Source: Ignavibacteriota bacterium (lineage in GTDB: Bacteria; Bacteroidota; Ignavibacteria; Tepidaquicellales; Tepidaquicellaceae). Taken from it: a DNA stretch of 64,000 bases. Location: positions 162,828-226,827 of the forward strand of contig JAPLFJ010000052.1 of the NCBI GenBank assembly GCA_026390735.1, read 5' to 3'. The notes beneath the pieces are model-generated. The model ran no database searches. It worked only from the letters and a program-made list of their open reading frames with translations, and had not been told where the DNA came from. Below, in pieces: positions 45,001-54,087 of this stretch (positions within the stretch are counted from its first letter, which is position 1; every line of letters starts with the position of its first letter). Both the position numbers and the translations under genes were made by a program.

Positions 45001-46353
45001 ATGAAAACAAAACATCTTTACCTTGTATTATTTCTTCTCTCATTACCAATACAGTATATTTTTCCTCAGATCTTCTGGGAAGAGCGTCAGTCAGGAGTTA
45101 CCGTTTCACTGAACGCAGTTTCAAACCTTAACGCACAAATCGCATACGTTTGCGGTGACAGCGGTACTGTTTTACGGACTACTAATTACGGTTATAACTG
45201 GTCAGCCGTTAGTGGTAACGGCATTCCTGCAAGTGTTACGCTCGGCAGTATTTTTGTCTTTGATGCTAACAGGATAATCACGGCAGGGGTTTCAGACGGT
45301 AACGCAGTCGTTTATCTTTCTACAAATTCCGGCAGCAACTGGTCAGTGGTTCTCGCTCAGGCAAATACTGTTGTAAACGGAATCTGGTTATACGGTTTAT
45401 CCGAAGGAATAATAGTAGCTAACCCCGTTGGTGGCAGATGGTCTGTCTGGAAAACCTCAAACGCAGGTGCGAACTGGGACTCTGCTGGAATGTACCTGCC
45501 CCAGGCGGGAATCGAATCGGGTTTTAAAAACTCTTTTTATCTTGTTGGTTCAAAAATGTGGTTCGGAACTAATAACTCTCGAATTTATTATTCAATGAAC
45601 GCAGGAACTAACTGGAGTGTTCTGCAGATTACACCAATGGTAGTTTCTCAGTCTTTGTGGTGGGATACCGCCCCTTCTGTTTTGGGATACGCAGCAGGTA
45701 CCAGTCTTTTAAAAACAACAAGCAGCGGCTCAAATTTTTCTGTCGACACAAACACACTCGGAAGTGGAAATTTTAATACTATTACAGGCAATATGCAGTT
45801 CTACCAGTACTTCTGGTATATCCGCAACAGCAGCAATATTTATTTAAAACCAAACACTTATCTGCCAAACTGGAATGTTCAGTACACGGCGCCCTCGGGA
45901 ATATACAATCATATGGCAATTTCGCGGTCGCTGTATTATTTCGGCTCGGGATGGGTCTTTGCAGTCCGAAACAATGGCGGCATCTCCCGTGGCAACGCAT
46001 TTGTGGAAGGTGTAAAATTAATTTCAAATCAGATTCCAGATTTATATAAACTCCACCAGAACTACCCGAACCCGTTTAATTCAACAACGAAGTTCAAATT
46101 CGATACTCGCAAACTGCCAAATTCACTCATCGGCGAAGTTCGCGGCGGAAACATTAAACTTGTAATTTATAATTCACTCGGACAGGAAGTGGAAACACTT
46201 ATCGATAAAGTCCTTCAGCCCGCAGTGTATGAGGCAAGCTGGGATGGCAGCAGGTATTCGTCGGGAGTTTATTTTTACAGGTTTCTTGTCACCAACCCTA
46301 ATGGTTATGAAGTAGTTTATGATGCAGTAAAAAGAATGGCAATGGTGAAATAG
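45001..46353 (+). CDS. T9SS-sorted beta-propeller/BNR-repeat exported protein
   Basis: Signal peptide at residues 1-23, then about 310 residues of YCF48/BNR-like repeats (TTNYGYNWSAVSG, STNSGSNWSVVL, SNAGANWDSAG). The C-terminal ~90 residues form a type-A T9SS sorting domain: LHQNYPNPFNSTTKFKFD, VIYNSLGQEVETL and YSSGVYFYRF. The sorting domain has an extra IGEVRGGN-containing loop between its first strands. Exported to the cell surface; function and ligand unknown. Divergent from der; spacer 44809-45000 is AT-rich with no feature I can name. Confidence 0.83.
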   Translation: MKTKHLYLVLFLLSLPIQYIFPQIFWEERQSGVTVSLNAVSNLNAQIAYVCGDSGTVLRTTNYGYNWSAVSGNGIPASVTLGSIFVFDANRIITAGVSDGNAVVYLSTNSGSNWSVVLAQANTVVNGIWLYGLSEGIIVANPVGGRWSVWKTSNAGANWDSAGMYLPQAGIESGFKNSFYLVGSKMWFGTNNSRIYYSMNAGTNWSVLQITPMVVSQSLWWDTAPSVLGYAAGTSLLKTTSSGSNFSVDTNTLGSGNFNTITGNMQFYQYFWYIRNSSNIYLKPNTYLPNWNVQYTAPSGIYNHMAISRSLYYFGSGWVFAVRNNGGISRGNAFVEGVKLISNQIPDLYKLHQNYPNPFNSTTKFKFDTRKLPNSLIGEVRGGNIKLVIYNSLGQEVETLIDKVLQPAVYEASWDGSRYSSGVYFYRFLVTNPNGYEVVYDAVKRMAMVK

Positions 46354-46513
46354 TATTTTACTTTAAATAGATTGCGGAAATACTTAACCTGGAAGCAAAC
46401 AGAAATTGTTCGGGTCATTGATTGTATCTGATTTTGCTATGAAGATTAACCATAATCACCCTTGGTAACTTTCCCGCCGTCTGTAACGAAAAGTTTTTGT
46501 TTTATACACTTAC

Positions 46514-46579
46514 AAAGTCCCGTAGGGACGGCAGAACAATAGCATAATCAATTTTACGTTTTAAAGTCCCGTAGGGATG
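46514..46579. repeat. Two copies of a short palindromic intergenic repeat
   Basis: AAAGTCCCGTAGGGACG (46514-46530) and AAAGTCCCGTAGGGATG (46563-46579) are direct copies 49 bp apart, each with a small hairpin around GTA (GTCCC/GGGAC in the first). They look like a REP-type dispersed repeat. The rest of the 274-bp spacer 46354-46627 shows no gene. Confidence 0.7.
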
Positions 46580-46627
46580 ACATATTTGATTAATAAGATG
46601 CACCTCCCTTGCTGCGCGTATATTCTT

Positions 46628-47332
46628 TTAATCCTGTTCTTCTTTGATTCTCTTTTCGGCTTTTTCAAATTCTTCGATGTCTATGTCGTCCCCATCACCG
46701 GCTTCTTCGTCTTCCCATTCGTACTTTTCGGGAAGCGGGTCGCTGTTTCTGAAGGCAACCGCCGCAAGTATTCCCACTACCGCACCCGCAAGATGAGCCT
46801 CATACGAAATCGCAGGGTTGGTTGGAAGCACTCCCCATACAAGCCCGCCGTACATAAACGTTACCAGCAGCGAAAGCCCTACTGATTTTGAATCTTTGCG
46901 GAATACGCCTACGAAAAACAGAAATGTAACAAGTCCGTATATAATACCGCTTGCACCGATATGGTATGCGTCTCTTGCAAATATCCATACGAGCACGTTT
47001 GAAAGAAAATATACACTGAAGAATACCTTGAAAGATGAATTTGTGTAAGCATAGAAAAGAAATATCATCAGAACGAAAAGGGTAATACTGTTCGATGCCA
47101 GATGCGAAAAGTCCGCGTGTACCATCGGCGCTGTGAATATTCCTACAAGTCCGCTTAACCTTCTCGGATACACCCCAAGCGTGGCGAGGTCCGTGTGCGT
47201 GTACTCTTCAAAGATTTTTATCAGCCATAGCAGAACAATAAACGAAAGGGATATAAAGAGACTTATACGGAATTTCGGTTTTTCTTTCCCTTCGCGTTGT
47301 TTGGCATCAGTCGTTTCAAATTCTCCCTGCAA
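46628..47332 (-). CDS. Rhomboid-family intramembrane serine protease
   Basis: Cleaves membrane-embedded segments. Six or more TM helices are visible between residues ~22 and ~195. The active site is intact: S128 in HIGASGIIYG, H180 in SYEAHLAGAVVG, and the upstream HLASN (N81). The ~40-residue C-terminal tail is strongly acidic (DEEAGDGDDIDIEEFEKAEK). The start codon is TTG at 47332; no in-frame ATG gives a better N-terminus. Substrates unknown. Confidence 0.9.
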   Translation of the reverse strand: MQGEFETTDAKQREGKEKPKFRISLFISLSFIVLLWLIKIFEEYTHTDLATLGVYPRRLSGLVGIFTAPMVHADFSHLASNSITLFVLMIFLFYAYTNSSFKVFFSVYFLSNVLVWIFARDAYHIGASGIIYGLVTFLFFVGVFRKDSKSVGLSLLVTFMYGGLVWGVLPTNPAISYEAHLAGAVVGILAAVAFRNSDPLPEKYEWEDEEAGDGDDIDIEEFEKAEKRIKEEQD

Positions 47333-47396
47333 AATATATAATTCTTTTAATCTTTATTTTGTTATGATAAAATAGCAATTTCACAATATTTTACAA

Positions 47397-48410
47397 ATGG
47401 ATAAGAGTTTTAAAAGAATACGAAGCGAAATAGAAAAAGCAAACACGATTGTTTTAACCACACATCTTCTGCCCGATGGTGACGCAATAGGGTCTGAGTT
47501 TGCTTTATACTATTATTTACTGAAAAAGGGCAAGAGAGTATACATCATAAATCACAACGAATCCCCCGATCATCTTTTGTTTCTGGATGAGGATAAGGTG
47601 ATAAAAAGATTTCGCGATGATGTTGACGGCAACACAAAACTTATCAATGAGGCAGACCTGCTTTTTGTTGTCGATACGAATGAATACTCGCGCATTAAGA
47701 GTATGTCAGAGGCCGTGAAGAATTCGCCCGCAAAGAAAATCTGTGTTGACCATCATCAGGGACTCGACCCAAACGGCTACTTTGATTTTATATCGGATAC
47801 GGAATCCCCTGCTACCTCGCAGATACTCTACGATTTTATTTGCGATGATAACCCTGATTTTATCGATAAAAAGATTGCCGACAATCTCTACGCAGGAATA
47901 ATGACCGATACTGGCTCGTTCAAGTATCCGCGCACTACGGAAAAAACATTCCTGATTTGTGCCGAACTGATAAGGTGCGGTACCGACCCCGTGTATATGT
48001 ACGATAAGATTTATAATAACGTACCTACCGATAAAGTGAAACTTCTTTCCCGCTTCATCGAAAGTCTGAGCTTTCATTTTAACGAAACACTCGCAGTCGG
48101 TACAATAACACATCAGGATTTTCTTGATTTTCATTCTGATGTTAAAGATGTCGAAGGTTTTTCTGCATTCCTGATGTCTATGAAAAACATTAAAGCTGGT
48201 TTTTTAATCGTCGAACTTCCCGACTCCTGTAAAATATCGTTCCGCTCCAAAGGAAACATTAAGATGAATGAGTTTGCAAGAATCTTTAAGGGAGGCGGAC
48301 ATATGAATGCTGCAGGTGCAACGGTTGAAAATTCTGACCCGAGAGAGTTAAAGGAAAGATTGTTGAGCGAATATAAAACATTCCTCTCAAAACATGAGAG
48401 CAAAAGATAA
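47397..48410 (+). CDS. DHH-DHHA1 phosphoesterase (NrnA-like oligoribonuclease/pAp phosphatase)
   Basis: Degrades short RNA oligomers (nanoRNA) and probably 3'-phosphoadenosine-5'-phosphate. The DHH domain has LLPDGDAIGSEFAL, FVVDTNEYSRI and VDHHQGLD (motif III), and an Asp in IMTDTGSFKYPRT. The C-terminal DHHA1 domain carries the GGGHMNAAGA substrate loop. Length 337 aa is normal. The 3' end overlaps the GT-C gene by 17 bp. Confidence 0.92.
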   Translation: MDKSFKRIRSEIEKANTIVLTTHLLPDGDAIGSEFALYYYLLKKGKRVYIINHNESPDHLLFLDEDKVIKRFRDDVDGNTKLINEADLLFVVDTNEYSRIKSMSEAVKNSPAKKICVDHHQGLDPNGYFDFISDTESPATSQILYDFICDDNPDFIDKKIADNLYAGIMTDTGSFKYPRTTEKTFLICAELIRCGTDPVYMYDKIYNNVPTDKVKLLSRFIESLSFHFNETLAVGTITHQDFLDFHSDVKDVEGFSAFLMSMKNIKAGFLIVELPDSCKISFRSKGNIKMNEFARIFKGGGHMNAAGATVENSDPRELKERLLSEYKTFLSKHESKR

Positions 48411-49938
48411 ATACTTTCTACTTGTACTGCTTATTGTTTATGCAATTATACGTATAGCGTTTTTCGCAAAACCGCTTCTGCAAATTGACGGATATGCCGT
48501 CCCCGATGATGCATACCTTTCTCTGGATATAGCAAGAAACATCGCACTCGGAAAATGGTTCATCTACGGCGCTCAGCATACAAGCGGATTTCAGCCCCTG
48601 TATGTTTTTATAATGGCGCCTGTTTTTCTGTTCTTTAAAGGTGATGCCATTACACCGCTTTACATATCGCTCGTTCTTCTTAGCCTTGTTGGATTTGCAA
48701 CGATTTACTTCCTGTATAAATTAATTCGTATAATATATGATGATGATTATTCTCCGTTTATCTCGGTTCTGCTTTTCATCTTACTCCCCGTAACCATCGC
48801 AAACGTATCTAACGGACTTGAAACATCAATATCCTTCTTCTTCTTCACATTAATATTCTATTATCTGTATAAATACTGGTTTCAGGATATCAAACCCCTT
48901 TCGCCCAAACAACTTTTCCTGTTCGGACTTTTAATCGGTTTATCTTTCCTCGCAAGAGTGGACAACATTATGGTTCTTCCTGGCATACTGGTCTTTACTT
49001 TCTTAAAATCCCGGAAAGAAAAACTACCCTGGAAAAACGTTCTGTACCTTGCCGCAGGCATTGCAGTTTTATATCTTCCGTATATGATTTTATCTTACAT
49101 CTTTACGGGCGATGTTCTTCCTGCAAGCGGTAAAGCTGTTCATCAGATTGGAAAAGATATGGTTGATTATCATTCCGACGGACAGTCAGGTCTGTTTACG
49201 CTTATAAATCTTTCGTTCAAAAATATTTATACAAATTATTCCGCAGTAATCGTCTTTGCCATTGTTACAACTTTCATATATAGACTTAAGACACAGGCGT
49301 GTCCCTGGCTTAAAGGCTCTGTAACAGAACACTGGCCTCTTATAACAACTTCTTTGTTCTTGTTCGCATCATACACATTCTATCTTACGGCAAACTGGTT
49401 TTATTCGCGCTACTTTTTCCCTCTGAGTCTGTTCTTCGTCGTTTTAGCCGCCTTTGCCTCAAACCAGTTAATCCTTGGCTTTCAGTCCGCAAGAAGCAAA
49501 ACCTTCGTGTTCGCATCCATCGTAATAGTTTTGCTTGTTGCCAACATTGTCCGTCCGGGTTTTAAAGATTTCTTCTTTAAAGATTATCCCCGAAGCGGAT
49601 ACCTCGAAGTCGGTAAATGGGTTAACGATAACTTTCCAAAAGGAACTGTTATCGGAAGCAACCAGACCGGCGCACTCGGATATTTTGCAAAGGATATGAA
49701 TATCATAAACCTTGACGGCGTGGTAAACAAAGACGCCTATACCGCCGTTAAGAATAAAGAAATAATCGAATACATCAGAAGCCAGAAGATTGAATACTTT
49801 ATAGACTGGAAGATTAACTATGAATTCATCGTGAGAAATTCAAAAAACTTTAAAGACGGCGACCTCGTACTTGTTAAAAAAATCGACGGTCTCAAATCGT
49901 GGGATTATGAGTGGTTTTTGTACAAAGTTAACTATTAA
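48394..49938 (+). CDS. GT-C-type membrane glycosyltransferase (GT39/ArnT-like)
   Basis: Polytopic membrane protein of 514 aa with roughly ten TM helices. The first extracytoplasmic loop has an acidic pair in AVPDDAYLSLDIARNIALG, the usual position of the catalytic Asp of GT-C enzymes that use polyprenyl-phosphate sugars. A soluble C-terminal part of ~110 residues follows the last TM. Likely adds a sugar to an envelope lipid or protein. Starts inside the NrnA-like gene. Confidence 0.78.
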   Translation: MRAKDKYFLLVLLIVYAIIRIAFFAKPLLQIDGYAVPDDAYLSLDIARNIALGKWFIYGAQHTSGFQPLYVFIMAPVFLFFKGDAITPLYISLVLLSLVGFATIYFLYKLIRIIYDDDYSPFISVLLFILLPVTIANVSNGLETSISFFFFTLIFYYLYKYWFQDIKPLSPKQLFLFGLLIGLSFLARVDNIMVLPGILVFTFLKSRKEKLPWKNVLYLAAGIAVLYLPYMILSYIFTGDVLPASGKAVHQIGKDMVDYHSDGQSGLFTLINLSFKNIYTNYSAVIVFAIVTTFIYRLKTQACPWLKGSVTEHWPLITTSLFLFASYTFYLTANWFYSRYFFPLSLFFVVLAAFASNQLILGFQSARSKTFVFASIVIVLLVANIVRPGFKDFFFKDYPRSGYLEVGKWVNDNFPKGTVIGSNQTGALGYFAKDMNIINLDGVVNKDAYTAVKNKEIIEYIRSQKIEYFIDWKINYEFIVRNSKNFKDGDLVLVKKIDGLKSWDYEWFLYKVNY

Positions 49939-50023
49939 AGGATTTATCGCTTCGTAATTTGCATTTCTTATTCTGTTTTTTCTGAACTCCTTAAAATTTA
50001 TCTTTATATATTACGAAAATACT

Positions 50024-51133
50024 ATGTTCGAACAAATAACAGATAAACGGCTCAAAGATGCTCTCGGGGTTATTAATGGTCTGAATGATTATTCAACCGA
50101 GACAATCATAACAAGCGATTTAAACGATTTTATTAAATCGTTTATAATAAATGACAACGGGAAAATATCCGGCAGGGACGACCTTGTAAAGGCCGTTGAG
50201 AAGGCGGTTAAACTCAACCTTAATTTCTGCCTTCGCCCGACCTGGACACTGATTAATTATTTATTCGGCAATTTTGATTCAAAGCAAAAAGCAGAGATAC
50301 TTAAACGTGTCGATATATTCATATACTATTCTTATTACACGGAAACTATTAAGGAAATTGCACACGACGAGAATTATGTTTCTATTAAACGCCCTCTTGT
50401 CGAAAGCGTGCTGCAGCAGATTAATTCAGATATTTATGTAAAATTAACAACCGATACTTCAAGTTTAAAACTTAAGAACATCTTTCTTCAGCTTTTTAAA
50501 CTTAAGTACGGCGATAATGTCGAGGTAAGCCTTGATATGAGTATTCCTTATAGCTTTATAAAACTTTTTTTTGAAGATAAGGGATACACAGATTTAATAG
50601 ACCTGTTCATAAATGCAGGTTTTAATAATGATAATGAAGAGATTGAACTTAAGACAATCATAAAGGTTTTTACTGGTAAAATTAACAACGTAAGCGAGGT
50701 TTATAAAAGTGCGGAAGTAGTTGAAACAGCACCCGCAGAAGAGGTTCGCATTCCCGTTAAGGATACCGTGATTCATACACCCGAAAAAACAGAGAGGGAA
50801 GAACCGGTAAACACGTATTCCGATACCAGCACAAAAGATTATATGTTTGTTCCGCAAAGCATCTCAAGTGAATTTGAGGAGAAAGAAGAAATTCCAGAGA
50901 AGCATCTGCGGTTTCATTTTAAAGACGACGAAGTTAAGTCCATAGCTAAAAAGGTTTATAAAGGAAATAAGTACCTTCTGCTCGATGCCATGCTTGAAAT
51001 CGAAAAACTGAAGACCTGGCGCGAAGCGACAGAGTACTTAAAAGAGATTTTTATTAACAACAAAGTAAACATTGGTGATAAAAGCGTCATTATGTTCGTT
51101 GATGTCTTAAATGATTATTTTGAAAAAAGGTGA
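50024..51133 (+). CDS. Hypothetical protein upstream of obgE
   Basis: I do not recognise this 369-aa protein. No signal peptide or TM segment. Residues ~1-225 are mainly helical with many Leu/Ile/Lys. Residues ~235-285 are a low-complexity linker rich in Glu, Thr and Pro. The last ~80 residues (HLRFHFKDDEVKSIAKKVYKG and on) are a second helical domain. It sits 9 bp before obgE and may be co-transcribed with it, which hints at a cytoplasmic house-keeping or regulatory role. No catalytic motif is visible. Confidence 0.7.
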   Translation: MFEQITDKRLKDALGVINGLNDYSTETIITSDLNDFIKSFIINDNGKISGRDDLVKAVEKAVKLNLNFCLRPTWTLINYLFGNFDSKQKAEILKRVDIFIYYSYYTETIKEIAHDENYVSIKRPLVESVLQQINSDIYVKLTTDTSSLKLKNIFLQLFKLKYGDNVEVSLDMSIPYSFIKLFFEDKGYTDLIDLFINAGFNNDNEEIELKTIIKVFTGKINNVSEVYKSAEVVETAPAEEVRIPVKDTVIHTPEKTEREEPVNTYSDTSTKDYMFVPQSISSEFEEKEEIPEKHLRFHFKDDEVKSIAKKVYKGNKYLLLDAMLEIEKLKTWREATEYLKEIFINNKVNIGDKSVIMFVDVLNDYFEKR

Positions 51134-51142
51134 GAAAATAAT

Positions 51143-52177
51143 ATGTTTATAGATTATGCAAAAATATTCATAACCTCGGGTGCAGGTGGCAACGGATGCA
51201 TTAGTTTCAGAAGAGAAAAATATGTCCCGAAAGGCGGACCCAATGGCGGTGATGGTGGTAATGGCGGCGATGTTGTGTTTAGAGCGTTCGGACAACTTTC
51301 TACCTTAATTGACTTTACTTATAAAAGACACCATAAAGGCGGGAGAGGTGTGCACGGTATGGGTGGCGATAAAAACGGTAAGAACGGTAAAGATGAACTT
51401 ATTCTTGTTCCCTGCGGAAGTGTCGTAAAGAATTTTGAAACAGGCGAAGTGATTGCGGAACTCCTCAAAGACGGAGAAGAAAAAATTATTCTTAAAGGAG
51501 GACGCGGTGGCAAAGGAAATACACACTTTAAAACTTCTCTGAACCGTACTCCCCGTTTTGCACAAACAGGCGAAAAAGGTCTGGAACTGACAATCGTAAT
51601 TGAATTAAAACTTATCGCAGATATAGGTCTTGTAGGTTTTCCTAACGCAGGTAAGTCAACATTGATTTCAAAAATATCTTCTGCTAAACCAAAGATTGCA
51701 GACTATCCGTTTACTACTTTAAAACCAAACCTTGGTATCATCAAGTATCACGATTACGATTCGTTCGTTATGGCCGATATTCCGGGAATCATCGAGGGCG
51801 CATCATCAGGCAAAGGGCTTGGTATTCAGTTTTTAAGACACATTGAAAGAACACGCATACTTTTATTTTTAATAGACGCAACACAGTTAAACCCTGACGG
51901 CACAAAACTTCTTAAAGATTATAAAGTGCTCCTGAAAGAACTCGAAAACTACGAAGCAAACCTTCTGGATAAACCGAGAATCATCTGCTTCACAAAAACA
52001 GACGCCATCGGTGATGAACTTAAGAAGAAATTAAAATCTGTAAGAACATTGGGAATTGAAAAAATTTCTATCTCCTCGGTCACGGGCGATAACCTCGATA
52101 AACTTAAAGATATGCTATGGACAAAATTAAAACGTTTAAACAAAGATGAAGAAACCCTTAATTCTAATATCAAATGA
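51143..52177 (+). CDS. obgE: Obg/CgtA GTPase
   Basis: Ribosome-assembly and stress-response GTPase. The N-terminal Obg fold has glycine-rich stretches (SGAGGNGCISFRREKYVPKG, GGDGGNGGDV). The G domain has G1 GFPNAGKS (165-172), the TT switch I in DYPFTTLKPNLG, DIPG (G3) and FTKTD (G4). Length 344 aa is normal, without a long C-terminal extension. The 3' end overlaps surE by 32 bp. Confidence 0.96.
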   Translation: MFIDYAKIFITSGAGGNGCISFRREKYVPKGGPNGGDGGNGGDVVFRAFGQLSTLIDFTYKRHHKGGRGVHGMGGDKNGKNGKDELILVPCGSVVKNFETGEVIAELLKDGEEKIILKGGRGGKGNTHFKTSLNRTPRFAQTGEKGLELTIVIELKLIADIGLVGFPNAGKSTLISKISSAKPKIADYPFTTLKPNLGIIKYHDYDSFVMADIPGIIEGASSGKGLGIQFLRHIERTRILLFLIDATQLNPDGTKLLKDYKVLLKELENYEANLLDKPRIICFTKTDAIGDELKKKLKSVRTLGIEKISISSVTGDNLDKLKDMLWTKLKRLNKDEETLNSNIK

Positions 52178-52904
52178 TGACGGCATTGAAGCCGATGGAA
52201 TAAAAGCGCTCACTAAAGAAATCAGAAAATTTGCAGAAGTATTCGTTGCCGCTCCGCACACTCAGCAGAGCGCAGTCGGGCACTCTATCACAATGGCAAA
52301 CCCTATAAGGGCAAGAAAAACTTTGATGTTTAAAGATTTCTACGGGTACGCAGTCGAAGGTACCCCTGCCGACTCTGTGAAGATTGCAGCACATACACTA
52401 TTGAAAGGCAGAAAAATTGATTTGTTAATCTCGGGCATCAATCAGGGCGCGAACACCGCCATAAATATTATCTACTCAGGCACTGTCTCAGCCGCTACCG
52501 AAGGCACAATCCTCGGAATACCTTCTATCGCAATGTCGCTCACGAGTTACACCTATCCCGATTTTTCAATCGCCGCAAAGTTTGCTTCTAAACTTGCAAA
52601 AATTGTTCTGAAGAAAGGTCTTCAGAAAGGAACGCTCCTGAATGTTAATGTTCCCGCGATTAAAAAAATAAAAGGCGCACTCTTAACTATGCAGGGAAAA
52701 TCAACCTGGGACGACACTTATGAAATCCGCCTCGACCCCGCAAAGCGCCAGTACTTCTGGCTTACGGGCAGTATGAAAAAACTCGACAAGACCACCGACT
52801 TCGACGTTAAAGCCGTCGACGAAGGATACATTTCCGTAACACCTATTCATTACGACCTTACTGATTATAAGTTCTATGAGAAAATGAAGAACTGGAAGCT
52901 GTGA
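52146..52904 (+). CDS. surE: 5'/3'-nucleotidase SurE
   Basis: Metal-dependent survival-protein phosphatase acting on nucleoside monophosphates. ILISNDDGIEADGIKAL carries the metal-binding Asp pair (D11, D12). SAVGHSITM holds the conserved Ser/His region, and LLISGINQGANTAINIIYSGT the Asn-containing metal site. Length 252 aa is normal. The ATG lies 32 bp inside obgE in another frame; this start is right because MKKPLILISNDDG places the motif at the usual distance. Confidence 0.94.
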   Translation: MKKPLILISNDDGIEADGIKALTKEIRKFAEVFVAAPHTQQSAVGHSITMANPIRARKTLMFKDFYGYAVEGTPADSVKIAAHTLLKGRKIDLLISGINQGANTAINIIYSGTVSAATEGTILGIPSIAMSLTSYTYPDFSIAAKFASKLAKIVLKKGLQKGTLLNVNVPAIKKIKGALLTMQGKSTWDDTYEIRLDPAKRQYFWLTGSMKKLDKTTDFDVKAVDEGYISVTPIHYDLTDYKFYEKMKNWKL

Positions 52905-52908
52905 GAAT

Positions 52909-53463
52909 ATGATTTTTCCTGTTCCTCCATTGTTTGAAAGTACTAACGTTATCGACACAGTCGAAATCGAAACACCGCTGGGAATTATGATTGCAGGTGG
53001 AGTTGAAGATGGAATCTGCCTTCTTGAATTTTCCGACCGCCGGATGCTCAACACAGAATACAAACAGCTCAGCCAGTATTTCAGCGCAAAATTTGTAAAA
53101 GGCGAAAACCCGCATTTTGAGTTGCTCAGAAAAGAACTTAAAGAATATTTCGCGCATAAACTAAAAGACTTCACCGTTCCGCTGAATGCACCTGGCACAG
53201 TTTTTCAAAAAGCAGTCTGGAAAGAATTGCAGAACATTCCTTTCGGCAAAACGCGCTCGTACAAAGAACAGTCCGAAGCGCTCGGTAACCCCGGCGCCAT
53301 ACGCGCTGTTGCAACTGCAAACGGCGCAAACAGAATTTCCATCATCATTCCCTGCCACCGCGTAATTGGCTCCGACGGCAGCCTCACGGGCTACGGCGGG
53401 GGACTCTGGCGCAAGAAATGGCTCTTAGATCACGAAGGCAATCTCCCCAAACTTTTCGAATAA
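52909..53463 (+). CDS. Methylated-DNA--protein-cysteine methyltransferase (Ogt/Ada-C type)
   Basis: Direct-reversal DNA repair protein that moves the alkyl group from O6-alkylguanine to its own Cys. The active site is IIPCHRVIGSDGSLTGYGGG with Cys149; the upstream helix-turn-helix has the Arg finger region AIRAVATANGANR. At 184 aa it has the normal N-terminal ribonuclease-like domain (CLLEFSDRR). Four bp after surE; part of the nrnA-to-here plus-strand run. Confidence 0.94.
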   Translation: MIFPVPPLFESTNVIDTVEIETPLGIMIAGGVEDGICLLEFSDRRMLNTEYKQLSQYFSAKFVKGENPHFELLRKELKEYFAHKLKDFTVPLNAPGTVFQKAVWKELQNIPFGKTRSYKEQSEALGNPGAIRAVATANGANRISIIIPCHRVIGSDGSLTGYGGGLWRKKWLLDHEGNLPKLFE

Positions 53464-53508
53464 ACTTTCCGTCTTGGAAGTTGCCTACTTTAAATTTTAT
53501 AACTGCAC

Positions 53509-53895
53509 TTATTTCTTAAGCACTTCAATCATATGATTAATAACTGTTGTGTGCTGTTGCTGAGGGCTGAACATAATAATCTCAGCATCTTCATTAACTT
53601 TTATATTATGCCCTGCGGGCCAGTAAAACAGTTCTTCTGCGCTGACGCTCTCCTCAAGTCCGTTAGCATCCGTTGTTGTGAGCTGGCCGCTCAATACGTA
53701 TCCCCAGTGAGGACACTGGCACAGGTTTCCTTCAAGCCCCATAAACAGGGGGGTTGTATCCACTCCTTTAGAAAGTGTGAAGTACTCTCCGCTGATTTTT
53801 CCTAAACCTGTAGCATCGCCAAAATCAGTTCTTTGGCGGACAACAGCTCCGGGAATTTCCATTTTGACTTCAATGTTGTTTTTTGCAATTTTCAT
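53509..53895 (-). CDS. Small cupin-like protein
   Basis: A 128-aa single-domain protein. CPHWGYVLSGQL and EELFYWPAGHNIKV are arranged like the two cupin motifs, with possible metal-binding His residues, and the C-terminus has an HTTVINHM stretch. No signal peptide. It stands alone between plus-strand genes. Function unknown; an environmental-response or small-molecule-binding role is possible. Confidence 0.7.
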   Translation of the reverse strand: MKIAKNNIEVKMEIPGAVVRQRTDFGDATGLGKISGEYFTLSKGVDTTPLFMGLEGNLCQCPHWGYVLSGQLTTTDANGLEESVSAEELFYWPAGHNIKVNEDAEIIMFSPQQQHTTVINHMIEVLKK

Positions 53896-54087
53896 AGTTG
53901 TTTCTCCTTGTTAAGTAGGATGAATATTTCCGTTTTGAGAAGCTATTGCCACACCCTTTTAAGACAATACGCGGGTAAATCATTTTATGTATTCAACATA
54001 CCGAACCTTGAAAAGTTCAATACCGCACTTTTATATGTCCTGCGTTGTTAGAAATTGATACTTAAAATTTATATCATAATAAATTAA

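Noticed and set aside
53833..54051. 72-aa frame partly in the cupin/SbtA spacer
   Set aside because: It overlaps the start of the cupin gene and shows no conserved motif; the 192-bp spacer 53896-54087 looks non-coding.
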